A stretch of 64,000 bases of DNA from Allodiplogaster sudhausi (GCA_945643635.1 CALZFC010000005.1:10492001-10556000); one strand, 5' to 3'. Positions 11,414 to 24,353 are shown, numbered from the stretch's first letter. The notes: a model not told the origin generated them from the sequence alone. Made by a program: numbers and translations.

Positions 11414-13089
11414 ATGGATGCCATATTTAGCCCCGCTGACATAGCAAGTCCCTCCCGACTGCTGCTGCCCGAGACTGTGTATGGAGGTTCGTTTAGTCTC
11501 TCTCTCTTTCTCTCTCTCTCTCTCGCTCTCTCTCTGTCTCTCTCCCTCACTCTCTCACTCTCTCTCTCTCTCTCTCTCTCCTCTCTCCCAACTCCCACCC
11601 TCTAGACACGCACTGCTATCGATTCAGCCCCTCGCTGCTGCGGCCTGACTGGGCCGCGTGTATGAGAGAGGGGAGTGCTAGTAATTGAGAGAGAGAGAGA
11701 AAGAGAAAGAAAGAAGCAGAGAGATAGGAATAGAGCGAGAGCGGGAGAGAAGCAGAGAAAGCTGTGCTAACAAGGAAACGCACAGACTCCGACAGCTGCT
11801 TGCAAAAAGCGGTGCTAGCTATTTCATTTCTAACTTTTTCTCCTTCGTCTTCATATCAGACGTGCTATCGCTGTTTATTTTGCAACTCGCTCAAGGTAGC
11901 TGGCTATTAAATAGACTTTATCTCTTTAGTGTTGCCTTTATTTACTCTACCAAACAATCTTGGTGCCCCCAGAGAAACTGATGGAGCAATTCTATATGAT
12001 CTTATCAGAATGGGCACTGAAATAATGTAATTTACAAAAAAATATTTTATTTTTTCTGCTGTATTTTCCGTTTATTTTCCACTTCGTTTGTTTGCTTATT
12101 TTAATGGTAAGCAAAAAATAGGCGGTTATTTTTTTTTCTCTCTCTTCTTCTCTCTCTCACTCTCTGTCTCTCTCTCTCTCTGTCTCTCTCTCTGTCTCTG
12201 TCTCTCTCTCTCTCTCTCTTTTAGTTGATGATCGAAGGATGCTGAAGCAGGAAGAGTCTGTCGAGCATGCGACTCCGGCTGCCCCTGCGGCAGCGAAATC
12301 GAAAGAGAAGCGGCCTTCCGCCCCGCACCCGGCGCGGCCCCTCGCCAGAAGGAAGATGAGACGGCCACGCCAGGAATACAGGAAGAAGATGAGCCCTGAG
12401 CTGCATGAGATGCTCGCAGTGGTTAGTCTTTGAGATTTGAAAGGAAGGAGAGAGAGAGGAGAGGGAGAGAGAGAGAGGAGAGAGAGAAAGAAAGAGAGAG
12501 AGAGAGAGAAAGAAATTGAGAGAGAGGAGAGAGAGAGAGAGAGAGAAAGAAAGAGAGAGAGAGAGAGAAAGGGCGATTAAAATGATATGATGAATGAATG
12601 AGGCCAGTGATGAATTTCATTCGTCTTCTGACCGTTGACTTGCCCTTCTATTTATTTACATGTCCAAAAAGGTGTTTAAAAAAGATTAACGAATGCTCCA
12701 TAAATTTTTACACTTTTACAAGGAAATTGCCATTCGTTACATCCGCCATTTTCTCTCACATATTCACTATTTTCTGTACACCGTGAGTTTCTGCATTTAA
12801 TATACGTCACGCGTTTATTAATTCCGCGATCGTTTTGACCTGCGCTGTTTGGAAATATAATCGTCCTTATTCAATTTGAAGAGGTTATTTAGTTGCCAAT
12901 ATTGCCTGTTAGTCTGGTGTACTCGCTTACATCCTCACTTCCACTAGCTCTCTCTTTCTCTCTCTCTCTATCACTCTCTCTCTCTCTCCCTCTCTCTCTC
13001 TGTCTCACACTCTCTCTTTCTATCCTCCTCTCTCTATTTCTGTCTCTAGCTCGCTCCCTCTCCCTTTCTTTCTCTGATCTCTCTCTCCC

Positions 13090-13143
<54 letters not shown>

Positions 13144-13958
13144 TTTTCTTTTTCTCTCTATATGTCTCTCTCTTTAGCTGGTGCGCGACCATCGTTACCT
13201 CTACGACTCAGAAGAGCCGGACTTCAGGAATCTCGTGGTTCGCGAGGCAGCCTGGCGTACCATCCAGACAGCGATCATCGAGCACCCGACAGGAGACGAA
13301 TTTCCATGTTCGTCCAACCCCATCTGTTCTCGGAGAATTCGTCCCATTTTTTTCGTCTTCAAAAAATATGGACGAATTATGGTTGAACAAATTATCAGGA
13401 CAACAGCAACATCTCATATCTCTTGAAAAATTCATGCTTTCTTGTTAGAAAAGGAGTGTTAGTATTTTGAGTTTTAAGATGTGCAAATATTTTGTAATCC
13501 CCCAAGTCAAAAGTAGACAGTTATGCTGTCATAGCTACACATTCTGCGTTTGGTAAAGTACGCCGTGATAAAAATTTGTTTTGATAGGTGGTGGGTGGGT
13601 GGTTTCATCTGCGCGGTCGCTTTAAATAGTGATTTTTGAATACTCTCATTAAACTTTGATAGCTCTTGCGTTGATTTTGGCGTTAAAAATTCGGTATTTA
13701 ACTCTGGCCACAATGCTTTTTGTGCTCCCTCACTCCATCCTGTTTTGCCGAGCATTCTACAGTTTTTCTGCTGTGAGGTTTAAAAAAAGTCCCTCTCTTC
13801 AGTAGACCAACTTCGCAAGACCTGGCGCAACATGTACGACTACTTCCGCTCCAAGCGACTCCGAGGGGACACGACCCTTGAGAAGTGGCGGTACTTTGGA
13901 GTCACTCGATTCCTCCTCGATGTCCACATGGAAGCCAATGAGGCAACACGGTAGCTTT

Positions 13959-14000
<42 letters not shown>

Positions 14001-15323
14001 TATCTTTCTCTTTCTCTCTCTCACTCTCTCCTGCTCTCTCTTTGTAAATTCAATTTTGTATGTAAATTATTGAGAAATTAAAAGTTTGTCTTGCTAAGGT
14101 TTTTCTTCACTCTAAATTAATGTTTGTACGCTAATAAGTGAAAAATAAAAAAATCTACCGAAAAATATGTTTATCAAATATATAATATAATTTAGTAGCA
14201 TTAGGAAGAAAAATGTAAATGAAAATATGTATTTTCAGTGAACGCAGAATGGCATTGCGTCTACAAGCAGACGAATCGATGACTGAAGTGATTTACGTTG
14301 ACGACGAAGAAGATGAAGAAGATTCGAATGAAGGCACTGCGGAGGCTTCTCCCTCTCATGGTACCTTTTCATATTTTTATGACTATTTTCCAACTATTTT
14401 TTGCTTTCTTTTGTTTATACGTAAAACAACATTTCATTAAAAAGTCTCCCTCACTCTCTCTCTCTCTCTCTTTTACATTTCTGAATTGATAATATTAAAA
14501 AGCTTTGTTATTTTGAGGTTGAAAAAAATGCAAAAATATATATGACGAATTACATCTTTTTTTTCTAAATGATAAAACTAATAGCAATGCTAGATGGTAT
14601 TAGATATAATGATTAATCTCCTTTAGCTGGCATGAACGATCGGCCGCTCTTCTATACTTCCTCGTCTCTAGCAGCCGCAGCAGACTCCTCTCATAAGCCG
14701 CCCTCGCTCGCTCTGCCAGCCTCGCCGACCCCTCCCAACCAGAAGAGCAGCCACCGCCGGAGTCATCACTCCCAAGAGCCAAGGAAGGCCCACCCGTCGT
14801 CATCTCCTCTTGCAAAAGTGCCCGCATTGCTGCCCCTCGTCAAGTCCGCTCCAGAACAGCCAGAGAGCAGCAACTCCAGCAAGGAAGAAGATCCCATCGA
14901 CTCGTGGTGTCAGTTTTTGTCTTGCATTTATATATATATTTTTTTAAATTTATGCTTTAAATAAAACTGTATAACTACTTCTACAGCTTTCTATTTCCTA
15001 TTATTCATGCTTCCGAAAAGAATTCATTCTGTGTTTGGTTTAAAGCATGATAAAACTTACCAAGATTCGTTTATCTTATTATCGATCTCTGTACTTGTTT
15101 AATGTTCCTTCTTTGATAGTCAATAGTAGCTTATCTAGCTTATGATCGCGTTGATTCCTCATCCTTCTTTTCAGTTGCCTCGATCGTGGCCGACATCCGC
15201 CGAGTGCGTGCTGCGAACAGCCGCGAGTTCCTGCAGCTCAGACGCAAGATCCAGAATGCCGTCTTCGACTCGCTCGACGTCGTCCACGAGGAGGAGACGG
15301 AGAGAAACGGCACGACGAGGTGA
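11414..15323 (+). CDS. MADF-BESS domain DNA-binding protein
   Basis: Eight exons in consistent phase encode about 384 residues: 11414-11486, 11606-11659, 12225-12421, 13178-13307, 13803-13950, 14239-14360, 14627-14908, 15175-15323. A basic Pro/Ala region (RKMRRPRQEYRKKM) precedes a MADF domain at about residues 109-200, with the Myb/SANT-like aromatic framework LVRDHRYLYD, AAWRTI and LRKTWRNMYDYFRSK. An acidic stretch (VDDEEDEEDSNEG) and a Ser/Pro-rich linker follow. The C-terminus, about 331-370, fits a BESS motif: DPIDSWFASIVADIRRVRAA continuing to FLQLRRKIQNAVFDS. In the Adf-1 type of protein MADF binds DNA and BESS mediates protein contacts, so this is probably a sequence-specific regulator in the nucleus. 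The ATG sits directly after a splice acceptor, so an untranslated upstream exon or trans-splicing is likely. Exon 3 is flanked by CT upstream and GA downstream. Confidence 0.88.
11500..14045. repeat. (CT)n and (GA)n tracts in introns of the MADF-BESS gene
   Basis: CT tracts at about 11495-11580, 12136-12222, 12946-13172 and 13960-14040, and GA tracts at about 11686-11760 and 12436-12572. Several abut exons directly and act as the polypyrimidine tract of the following acceptor, for example those ending at 12224 and 13177. Confidence 0.85.
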
Positions 15324-16255
15324 TCGATCAATCGATAATGGGGGATATTATATAATATATTTTTTTAGTAATAAGGCTGCTTTTAAATACTCGATTGATT
15401 TTATTCTTATTGTTAGAGACAATTTAAATCAGCATAATCGTTTGATAACTTCTTTGCATCATTGCCTTTGTACATGCTACTCCGAATATTGGAGAGTATT
15501 CGCGCTAGATAAATTTCCCCTTTTTTCATGCTCAATTAATCATCGTCCTCAAGTTTATATGGTAGACTAGACCAGATTGCGGTAATGCATGTAGACGTAA
15601 GACATATTGCTTTCAAAAATGGGGTTGAAACCAGGATAAATGGTCTCATTTTCTATGAATGGAGAAAGGTGGTTTTCATGCTCCACATCTTTTCGAATGT
15701 GCTGATGAATATATATATATTTATTCGATCCATAGTAACTGTAACATAATCGCTCGCAATAAATATTTCATGCTCATGTAAACAACGCAAAGTGGTGAAG
15801 AAGTAAATATTATATTGCGAAAAGGTTTAAGCATAGTGGCCCGTACATGGTTATCATAAAATGGTGATGAAGACGGAGAGTGAATGGATATGTGAGAGAG
15901 TGAGCAAGGGTGCTAGAAAGACATTAGGCTCGCAAGAGCATGGCAAATTGAGAGAGAGAGAGAAATCACGCACGATTACAAGGCAGTTTCTTTTGCGCTA
16001 TTGTTAGGGTCAAGTAAATAGGAAGCATGTACATGGGCGTCAAATAACAAACGCATTTTATTCCGGTTTCGGGAAGAGTGAATTGGGAAAATGACAGGTT
16101 TTAAGGTTATTTAGGGCAGTTTTAGTTGAATTTCCTTGTCCTACGTGACATTAGTCGTGTTTCGCAACGTGTGTTTCTTTGCTAGCGAATGATGATCCGC
16201 TGCTGCTGGTAGGGCGGCCGCAGGAGTGCTCTCTGCTGCTGCTGCTCCTGCGCGC
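15324..16255. other. Convergent intergenic region
   Basis: Separates the 3' end of the MADF-BESS gene (+) from the 3' end of the Cys-rich secreted protein gene (-). Mostly A+T-rich; an AATAAA near 15758 could serve as a poly(A) signal for the plus-strand gene. Nothing else recognised. Confidence 0.5.
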
Positions 16256-17474
16256 TCAGCAGGAAGCGGCGCAAACGGCGGCGCATGCGCGGCGGCAGGC
16301 CGCTGCCGCGCCAGAGCGACGGCCCCGGCCGGACGCCGACGCTGGCCGGCGCCAGGCGCGCCGCTCCGCTCGCGCCGCCGCCGCCGCCTCCTCCGCCTGC
16401 TCGGTGCACTGCCGCTTGCATGTCGCGACGCACGCCGGCGCGCAGTCGTAGGCTACCTGGAGATCGAGACATATTTGTTCGGGCAGGCTTGATATTCAAT
16501 GTTCGTGACAATGAATGTTCCAGTGCTCTGGATATTTTTGTTACGTCCGCCGTGACAATTGGCAAGATTCCACAGTAATCGCCGCACCTGCTCGAGACAC
16601 ACGGGCTCGCATGCGGGCTGGCACCCCGCGACGCTGCAAGTGTACGAGCCAGGCGGCGGCGCTGCCGTCTGGTAGATGTACTGGAGGGGCTGCGGCGGCG
16701 GAAGGGGCGCCTCCGTGAAGAGCGGCGGCGGCGGTGGCAGACTGGCCGGCGCCGTCGTGGAGACCTGCTGGAAGAGAGTAGGAGACATTCTCATGGTCAA
16801 GACATTGTCAACCTGAATGTCCTCATAAGAATTGTTCGAGTTTGTTTGCATTGCTGTTAGCATTATCCGTCCCATTCCACCAAATCCCACAGCCAAATTA
16901 TGCAAAATGTATAAGTTCTATCCAGTCTTCCAAGGAATGCCCGAGGTGAAATCTTTCTCCATTCCAGTTAGAAGGCTGTTAGGCAAGCATGTAAATTCTT
17001 TTCTAAACTATGCATGTAGGTGATAAGCGTATTATTGTGACAGCTATTTCTACGTGTACTGTTAGACTCCCGACTGTGGAATCGGTAGAGTTGGCAAAGT
17101 GCCAAGAGATCTTCTCTCTCTCTGAGTTGACCTGGGCGGCGGCTGCTGCTGCGGCCTGCTCGAAGGAGACAGGCTGGAGGATCGGCTGGATGAGAGGATG
17201 CGCCATGAGACAGGCCGACTCGCATGCCGGCTGGCACACTGGAGCGCACGCCGCGTGGTAGTCGATGCGAGCCAGGAGCTGGTGGGATTAGAGAGAGTGA
17301 GTGAGTGAGTGAGGCAGAGAGAGGAGAGAGAGAGAAAGAGAGAGCGAGAAAGAGAGAGAGAGAGAAAGAGAGAGAGAGACAGCCAGATGAGAGCTAGCGT
17401 ATGATATTGTAGAACATATAACTGGAAAATATGCGGGAATTAGAGAGCAGGCAATAAGTATGTAAGATAGAGAG

Positions 17475-17511
<37 letters not shown>

Positions 17512-19879
17512 GCACAATGGTGAGAATAAGAGAAAGAGAGGCATACAGTCAAAGAGAGAGAGAGACAGTGAGAGAGAGAGCGAGAGAGGGAGAGCGAGAG
17601 AGAGAGAGAAAGAGAGAGAGTAGCAACCTGGCTCGGGAGTACGGTGACGGGGGCCGGCGGCGGTGGTGGCTGGGCGGCGACGGCCTGCACGCAACGCGGC
17701 TCGCACGCCGGCAGACATGCGGGCAAGCAGGCGACGGACGGCGGCGAGGGCTTGCTCGGGGGAGGAGGGGAAGGCAGAGGGGGCATCTGAGAGAGAGACA
17801 GAGAGAGAGAGAGAGACAGAGAGAGAGAACGGGAGAGATGAAAAAGAGGGGGAGAGTTAAAGAGAATGGAACATAGGAGAGAAGAAGAGTTTGATAGAGT
17901 AGATAGAAAAGAGAGAGAGAGAGAGAGAGTCATTCGAGGAGATAAATTACAAAAAGGGGAGAAGAGAGAGAGAGAGCGGAGAGTGAACGAGAGATAATGA
18001 GAGGCAGAGAGAGAGAGAAAGAGAAAGAGTAAGACAGAAAAAGAGAGATAGGAGTACCAGGTGATCGCCTGAGTCCATGCCGACGGGGACGATCTCGATG
18101 GAGAGCTTCTGATTCTGACCATCCAGCTGTGTCGGTGGTGAACATGACGCTTCGCAGGCCACCTGGAGTGGACGAGAAAATTGAGAAGGAGAGAAGGAGA
18201 GAGAGAGAGAAGTAAAAGAGTGGGAGAGAGGAAAATAAGAGATAAAGAGAGAGAGAGAGAGAGAGAGAGAGAGTAAAAGTAAGAGAGAGAGAGAGAGTCA
18301 ATGAGAGAGATAGAGAAGCAGAAACTGCCAACCTGGCAGATGACGCCGCACTCCTGGAGGTGGCGCACTTCGCACGCCGACAGGCATCGGTCGGCGCAGA
18401 CCGGCAGACATCCGGGCAGAGCAGCGTCGAACTGAGGAGAGAGAGGGGGAGCTAGGGAGATCGAGAGCGAGAGAGTGATAATGAGAGAGAGGCAGGAGAG
18501 AAAGAGAGAGAGAGAATTAATGAGAGAGAGAAGTATAGAGATTGAGAAAGAGAGAAAGAAAGAGATAATAGGAGCGGAATGTGAGGTACATGGAGTAGAG
18601 ATGGATTTGAAATAGATGAATAAGAGGGGGAACAGGTTCTAGCAAAGCCAAACCAAAAGAGGGATCTGAGTAGTCGGTGGTGGGGGTGGCGGGGCGGCCG
18701 TCGTTGTGGTTGTCGGCGCCTGCAAAGCGTGTCACCTTCTCTTCCCCATCTCTTTTCCTCTCTCTCTCTCTTCTCTTTTGCTCTCTTACTCTCTTGTAAT
18801 GCTCCTATTCACCAGTCATTATTGATAACGACTCCGTTTCTAGTGGAGCGCACCTATGTACATATGTATGCATATACTACATATGTATGACATGCTTCTC
18901 TACTCTATGAAATGATAAGTAAGTTTGTTCACTCATGCTGCCTCTGAACATCTCCGTACGGGTGTAGTAGTGCTGGTAGTGGTCGTAGTTGTTGTCGTCG
19001 GCGTGGTTGTCGTTGTGGGCGCCGCGGTGGTGGTCGTGCTGGTTGTGGTTGTGGTGGAGGGAGTCGTCGAGGTTGTCGTGGTAGGCATCGTTGAGGTAGA
19101 CGGCTCCTCGCATGCCGGCCGAAGAGGCGGCGGCGCTTCCATTGCTGCCGCCAGACAACGGGCGTCGCATGAGTTCTGGAGGCAGAGAGAGAGAGCGATG
19201 AGGAGAGAGGAGAGAGAGGAGAGACAGAGAAACAGAGAAACAGCTTAGGGTGAGAGAAATTAATAATGCCCGCAACTTAATTTGGAACACGTCATGAGAG
19301 AGAGAGAGAGTATGAGAGAGATAGAAAAAGACTGATGGTGAGAGAAATAGAGAGAGAGAGACCGTGATAGAGAGCATGAGAGAGATAGAGAGAGTGATAG
19401 AGAACATGAGAGAGATAGAGAGAGTGATAGAGAGCATGAGAGAGATAGAGAGAGTGATAGAGAACATGAGAGAGATAGAGAGAATGATAGAGAGCATGAG
19501 AGAGATAGAGAGCGTGATAGAGAGCATGAGATAGATAGAGAGAGAGAGAGAGATGTTCTTCCTGACCGCGCACTGTCGGATGCAGATCATGAGAGTGGGC
19601 CGTGCGGTGCAGTGTGCCTCTGCGCAGTCGAGGACGCACGCGGGAGTGCAGCTCGGAGCTGTCGACGGGAACGCCGGCGGCACTCCAGGCGCCTGCTCAG
19701 AGATGGTCAAAGGAAGTTCACTCTCTCTCTCTCTCTCTCTCTCTTGCTCTCTCTCTCTCGCTCTCTCTCCCTCTCTCTTGCTCTCTCTCTCTCTCTCTCG
19801 CTCTCTCTCTCGGTCTCTCTCCCTCTCTCTCTCTTGCTCTCTCTCTCTCTTGCTCTCTCTCTCTCTCGCTCTCTCTCGC

Positions 19880-19927
<48 letters not shown>

Positions 19928-20067
19928 CTCACCTGATAGTGAACGTTTCCGTTGCTGACGGGGAGGAGACTCGGCGGGGTCATCTGCTGCGGCAGGGGCT
20001 GCGCGTACACGCCATGGTCCTGCTGAATGATGACGGGCGGGGCGGTCGCCGGCGTCGGGGGAGCCGC

Positions 20068-20105
<38 letters not shown>

Positions 20106-22014
20106 GAGAGAAAGAGAGGGGGTGAGAGAAAGAATATGCCGTACGAGTGGGCGGCGCGAGCAGGCCCGGCTGGGAGTACGTCAGCTGGCGAATCAGCTCC
20201 TCCACGAACGGGCCGTCCGACGCGTTCGAAACGCTCAAATTTATTTTTACTTAGACAAGATTTTTCCTTAATATTTTGCTTAAGATCGGGCAAATAAACA
20301 AGCAAAAAATAGTTAAATAAATAAATTTATATAAACAACTAAACAAACAAACCATGTGCAAGGGCCCGCCGGCACGAACTGAACGGGCATGCATTGGCAA
20401 GCGGGCGCAAGCACCGTCGCAGAGCAGCCACAGACGGGGCCAGCCACGGGCAGACACGAGCACGCCTGAGGGGAGAGAGAGATGGGGAGAGAGAGAGAGA
20501 AAGAGAGAAAGAGAGAGGGGGAGAGAGGGAGTGAGACAGGGAGGGAGAGAGAGGGAAATAGAGGGAGAGAGATAGAGAGGGGAGAGTAATATGGAGATTA
20601 AATACAGCGATGGAAAGTGGTAGAGATATCAGGCGATAGAACAACAAAGCGCTGTCACAGATAAACAGTCTGGTCACCAGTTGAAGTACTCGACATATCG
20701 AGACGGGATAGCGGGCGATATCGAAAAATTGTAGGGAGACCCGACGCATACAGACAGGATATGTATGATACGTGATGAAAGAGAAACTAAGATGAAGCCG
20801 AACCTGGGACAGCCTAGAAAAACAGAGAAAGACAGAAATAGAGTCTGATTCTGTTGAGTGGATAAGAGATCAACTAGATCGCGCTAGAGCTTAGCAAGTC
20901 ACCAATTGCAGAATATGGCAATGCTCGTTACGAAGCGAGCGAAAATAAGCAAGTGCCAATGAGAAAATGGGAAGCGAGGAACGGGTCTCTCTCTCTCTCT
21001 TTCATTCTTTCTTATCACTCTCTCAGCCTGCCTCTCCCATCTCTCGTTCACTCTCATTCACGCCTTCTCTCCTCCTCTTCCTCATCAACAACATGATCGC
21101 TTATCTCTTTCCCTGCTTTCTCTCTCTCTCTCTCTTTCTCTTTCTCTCTCTCTCACTCTCTCTTTCTCTCTCTATCTCTCTGATCTCCTCTTTTCACGCG
21201 CTCTTTCTCGCGGCTGGTCTTCCGGGGATGATAAATTTGTTGAGAAGCTTACGCTGACCATCCTCTCGCTTCAACAAAAGCAGCCTTCCACGCGCGGAAG
21301 GAGAATGTTTGTCCTCTCGGCCTTCTGGAATCTTTCTCCGTCCCTCCTTTCTCTATCTCTCTCATCTTTTTATTCCCTTTTTCGCTCTCTCCTCTTTCTC
21401 TCTATTCTTTCCCCCCCCCCCTCTCTCTCTTCTCCTCTCTTGTTTGCTGATCATCTTATCCATAACAGCTCCGGGAGCGCATTCCTCTCGGGCGGCATCA
21501 GTCTTTTTCTTGAGCGAACGCGGTGCAGTGATATATGAGTTCACAAAATCCAACATCAAGAGATGCTAAACTTCCCGCCAAAGTCACCAATTTGAATCTG
21601 AATTTGAATTTCCAAAGTGGCTTCTAATGTTGTTTGTGATAAGCATACCGGTGGCGCGGGAGGCGTCGGTGGCTGGGTGGAAGTGCTTGTGGTTGTGCTC
21701 GGAGTGGTGCTCGTTGTGGTCGTGGGTGCCGCTGTCGTCGTGGTGGTGGTTGTGGTGGTCGTGGAGGGCGTAGTGGTCGGCGCTGCGGTGGTCGATGTCG
21801 TCGTGGAGGGGGTGGTTGTTGGCGGAGCGAGAATGATGAGACGAGCTGGAGGCGGCGCCGGCGGCTCAGTCAGCACGTGCGTGATCGAGATGCTTCAAGC
21901 AGCATTTTTTTGTTGGAAGGCTATCTTTTTTCTCGGCTTCTTTCTCCAGCTCTCTAACTTTCCCTCTTTCTCTCTCTTTAGTGCTTTCCCTCACTCACTC
22001 TCTCGGTTCTTCTT

Positions 22015-22053
<39 letters not shown>

Positions 22054-23381
22054 CTCTATCTAACCTATCTCTCGCTCTCTCTCTTTGTTCCTCCCCCTCT
22101 CTTTCTCTATCATTATCAATCTCTAATCTCTTACGAGAGAAAAGCGAGATGTTAAGAGACGCCCAACAACTACATTCATTGATCAACATCGACTGTGCTC
22201 TCTTCCAACGACCGTACCAGATGCACTGCTGAGAGGGAGTAGTGACGGGAGTGCAGAGGCAACCGGCCGAGGGTCTGCAAGAACTAGAGAGTGAGATAGA
22301 GGAGAGAGAAAGAGGGATAGAGAGAGAGATAGCAAGGGAGTGAGAGAACGATAAGTAATAGGTATCATTTGTCGTGATAGCCGTCAGTCTAAATGATCCG
22401 GTGGTTTGCATTGCACACAGTGAATGAAATGTTCGGGAACTGATCCGTCGGCGATATTATCCAACTACATATTCATGTCATTATAGAAAAGTAGTAGCCA
22501 CTAAATTTGTATGAACTTTCTGTTCTAACACTAAGTTCCTTTTTGGCGTATGAAAGAAGACATCAAAGTACTACGCACTCTTCATCTTGCAAACAATAAA
22601 CTCGGTGTTTTGATGACGTGCAACAACTTGAATTTTGAGCACTAATTGCTAAACTCTGAAGGGTTTTCCCATGGTCAATCAGAAAACAACCTCTAAACGA
22701 TTGTAATATAGGCCTTTAAAGATGGCCTTAACTGGTATAAAGTATCACCTGTTATAGTTTACTTACAGGTCATAGTATATGTAATCGTTCTTAACCAACC
22801 TGAGTTGCTGGCACGAGCAGGCGGGCAGATTACCACGTTGCTCGAGGAGGGGCGCGCACGCGCAGCTGCCGTGCGGCGTCGCGGCGATGCCGGCGAGAGG
22901 ATGCGGCAGCTGATGGAACCGGAGCTGGAGAGACATTTAGTTTTGGCTATTACTATTATTAACTATTTACTTTACATATATATATATATATAATACTTTT
23001 GATTTTAAAATACTTTTATTTAAGCAAAAAAAAAAAGAATAAGAAATATTAAACTTGGGCATCACAATTTTTTTTCAATCAGACACACGCTACTGACAGG
23101 TAACTCAATGTCTTGCGACACACGATATCCTTGCCTTAGTGAGTGTGTATCAATGGATCAAGAAAGTAGAGTAGGAGAGGGAGAGAGAGAGGAAGAGGAA
23201 GATGGAGATGGAGAGAGAGAGAGGGAGGGAGAGAGAGAGGGAGAATGTGAGAGTGTGATTAAGAGGCCGAGGAGGCTATAGGGCAAAAAGTTGGACATCA
23301 GAAGCATTGTGGACCTAAAGACAATCATGATTTGCTTCTAGTCTCTCTTTGCTCCTTCCGGGGAACAATCATGACTATAAG

Positions 23382-23424
<43 letters not shown>

Positions 23425-23609
23425 CGGAGAGAGAGGAGAGAGTGAGAGGGAGGGTAGTCAGCGAAGGCGGAATTGCTGAAGAGGTTGACAGGCATGAGAG
23501 GGCGCGCAAATAGATGTGGAAGCATGTCCCGAGGCAGGAATCATTGATGTCAAATGAATGAAGAAAGAGAAAGAGCGAAGGAGGAGCGAGGGAGTGGGGG
23601 ATACAAATG

Positions 23610-23666
<57 letters not shown>

Positions 23667-24330
23667 AGAGAGAGAGTAAAAGTTGAGAGTAGGAAAACGA
23701 AGTTAATCTGTTTCATGATAGAGGGATTGATATTACTAGTCCATAACGGCAGTTTTCAGCCAAGACAAAGAAAGATACATTTCAAAGGGTAGAGGAAAGG
23801 CTGTCGATGAACAACTCGAAGTCAGCCATCGTAGATGGCAATATTATTATTATTGTAATAATTGACTAGAGTTACCGAAAATTTGAGAATTTTGCAAGTG
23901 AACAAGGAAATTCACTCATGGTCAGTTACAGTTGAGATAACTATCTCTATAAAAAAGTATCAAATATGCTGATTTCTACAAGTCAAATAAAGAAAAAAGA
24001 TGACATGTTTAATTTAAAAAATTTGATATTCAACAGTAAAATGCATTTGTCAAGCAAGTCAAATTTGCTAGAGGGAGAAATAAGCGTATAGAATCTATAA
24101 AAATCGAAGTAAAAAAATATTACTATGTTTCGCATGTTCAAATACGCTAACAATGCGATATTTTCAGTGGATAGTTTGTGGAAGTGGAAGGGAATACGGT
24201 AAAATCTACAGTAATCTTGAGCAATCTACAGTAATCGAACCGGTTCCGCTGCAGCGATCGCCGCCGTCGCTGCGAGAAGCAGCACGAGAGTGCGCGAGAG
24301 ACGCGGCGGGAGAAGCTGGAAGGCTGCCAT
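16256..24330 (-). CDS. Secreted modular Cys-rich, Pro/Thr-rich (mucin-like) protein
   Basis: Sixteen exons can be joined with consistent phases into about 715 residues. Exon 1 (24241-24330) encodes a signal peptide (LSRTLVLLLAATAAIAAA). The next exons, near 22.9, 22.25 and 20.4 kb, carry CxC motifs (CACAP, CSC, CLC, CGC, CQC). Exons near 21.7 and 19.0 kb are almost pure Thr/Pro/Ser stalks. Exons near 19.6, 18.4, 18.1, 17.7, 17.2, 16.7 and 16.3 kb carry Cys-x3-Cys modules such as CTPACVLDC, CLPVCADRCLSAC, CLPACLPACEPRC, CQPACESAC and CQPACEPVC, separated by Pro/Gln-rich spacers. The last exon ends with CRRACAAVCAASC and a stop. The Cys-x3-Cys spacing recalls ABU/PQN-type proteins of the nematode pharyngeal cuticle, but no named family was recognised. 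A secreted, disulphide-linked, O-glycosylated cuticle or lining protein is my inference. Confidence 0.78.
17290..18560. repeat. (GA)n tracts between Cys-rich exons
   Basis: Plus-strand GA tracts at about 17290-17385, 17470-17630, 17790-18050, 18178-18310 and 18430-18560 fill the short introns between the Cys-x3-Cys exons. They read as CT in the transcript and continue up to several acceptors, so they double as polypyrimidine tracts. Confidence 0.85.
19364..19540. repeat. 30-bp minisatellite with 60-bp higher order
   Basis: About six copies of a 30-bp unit, 'gtgatagagaacatgagaga' plus 'gatagagaga', in an intron of the Cys-rich gene. Successive units alternate 'gcatg' and 'acatg', so the first copies form a 60-bp higher-order repeat. 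Confidence 0.85.
19720..22110. repeat. CT and GA tracts in introns of the Cys-rich gene
   Basis: Plus-strand CT tracts at about 19720-19925, 20985-21185, 21340-21435 and 21965-22110, with GA tracts at 20068-20115 and 20470-20580. Orientation flips from intron to intron, so some exons are flanked by mutually complementary tracts. Confidence 0.8.
23165..23690. repeat. (GA)n tracts in intron 1 of the Cys-rich gene
   Basis: GA tracts at about 23165-23250, 23385-23450 and 23600-23685 within the 1.3-kb first intron. No exon-like sequence was found among them. Confidence 0.75.
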
Positions 24331-24353
24331 CGATGACCATTGCCAGGCGGTCA

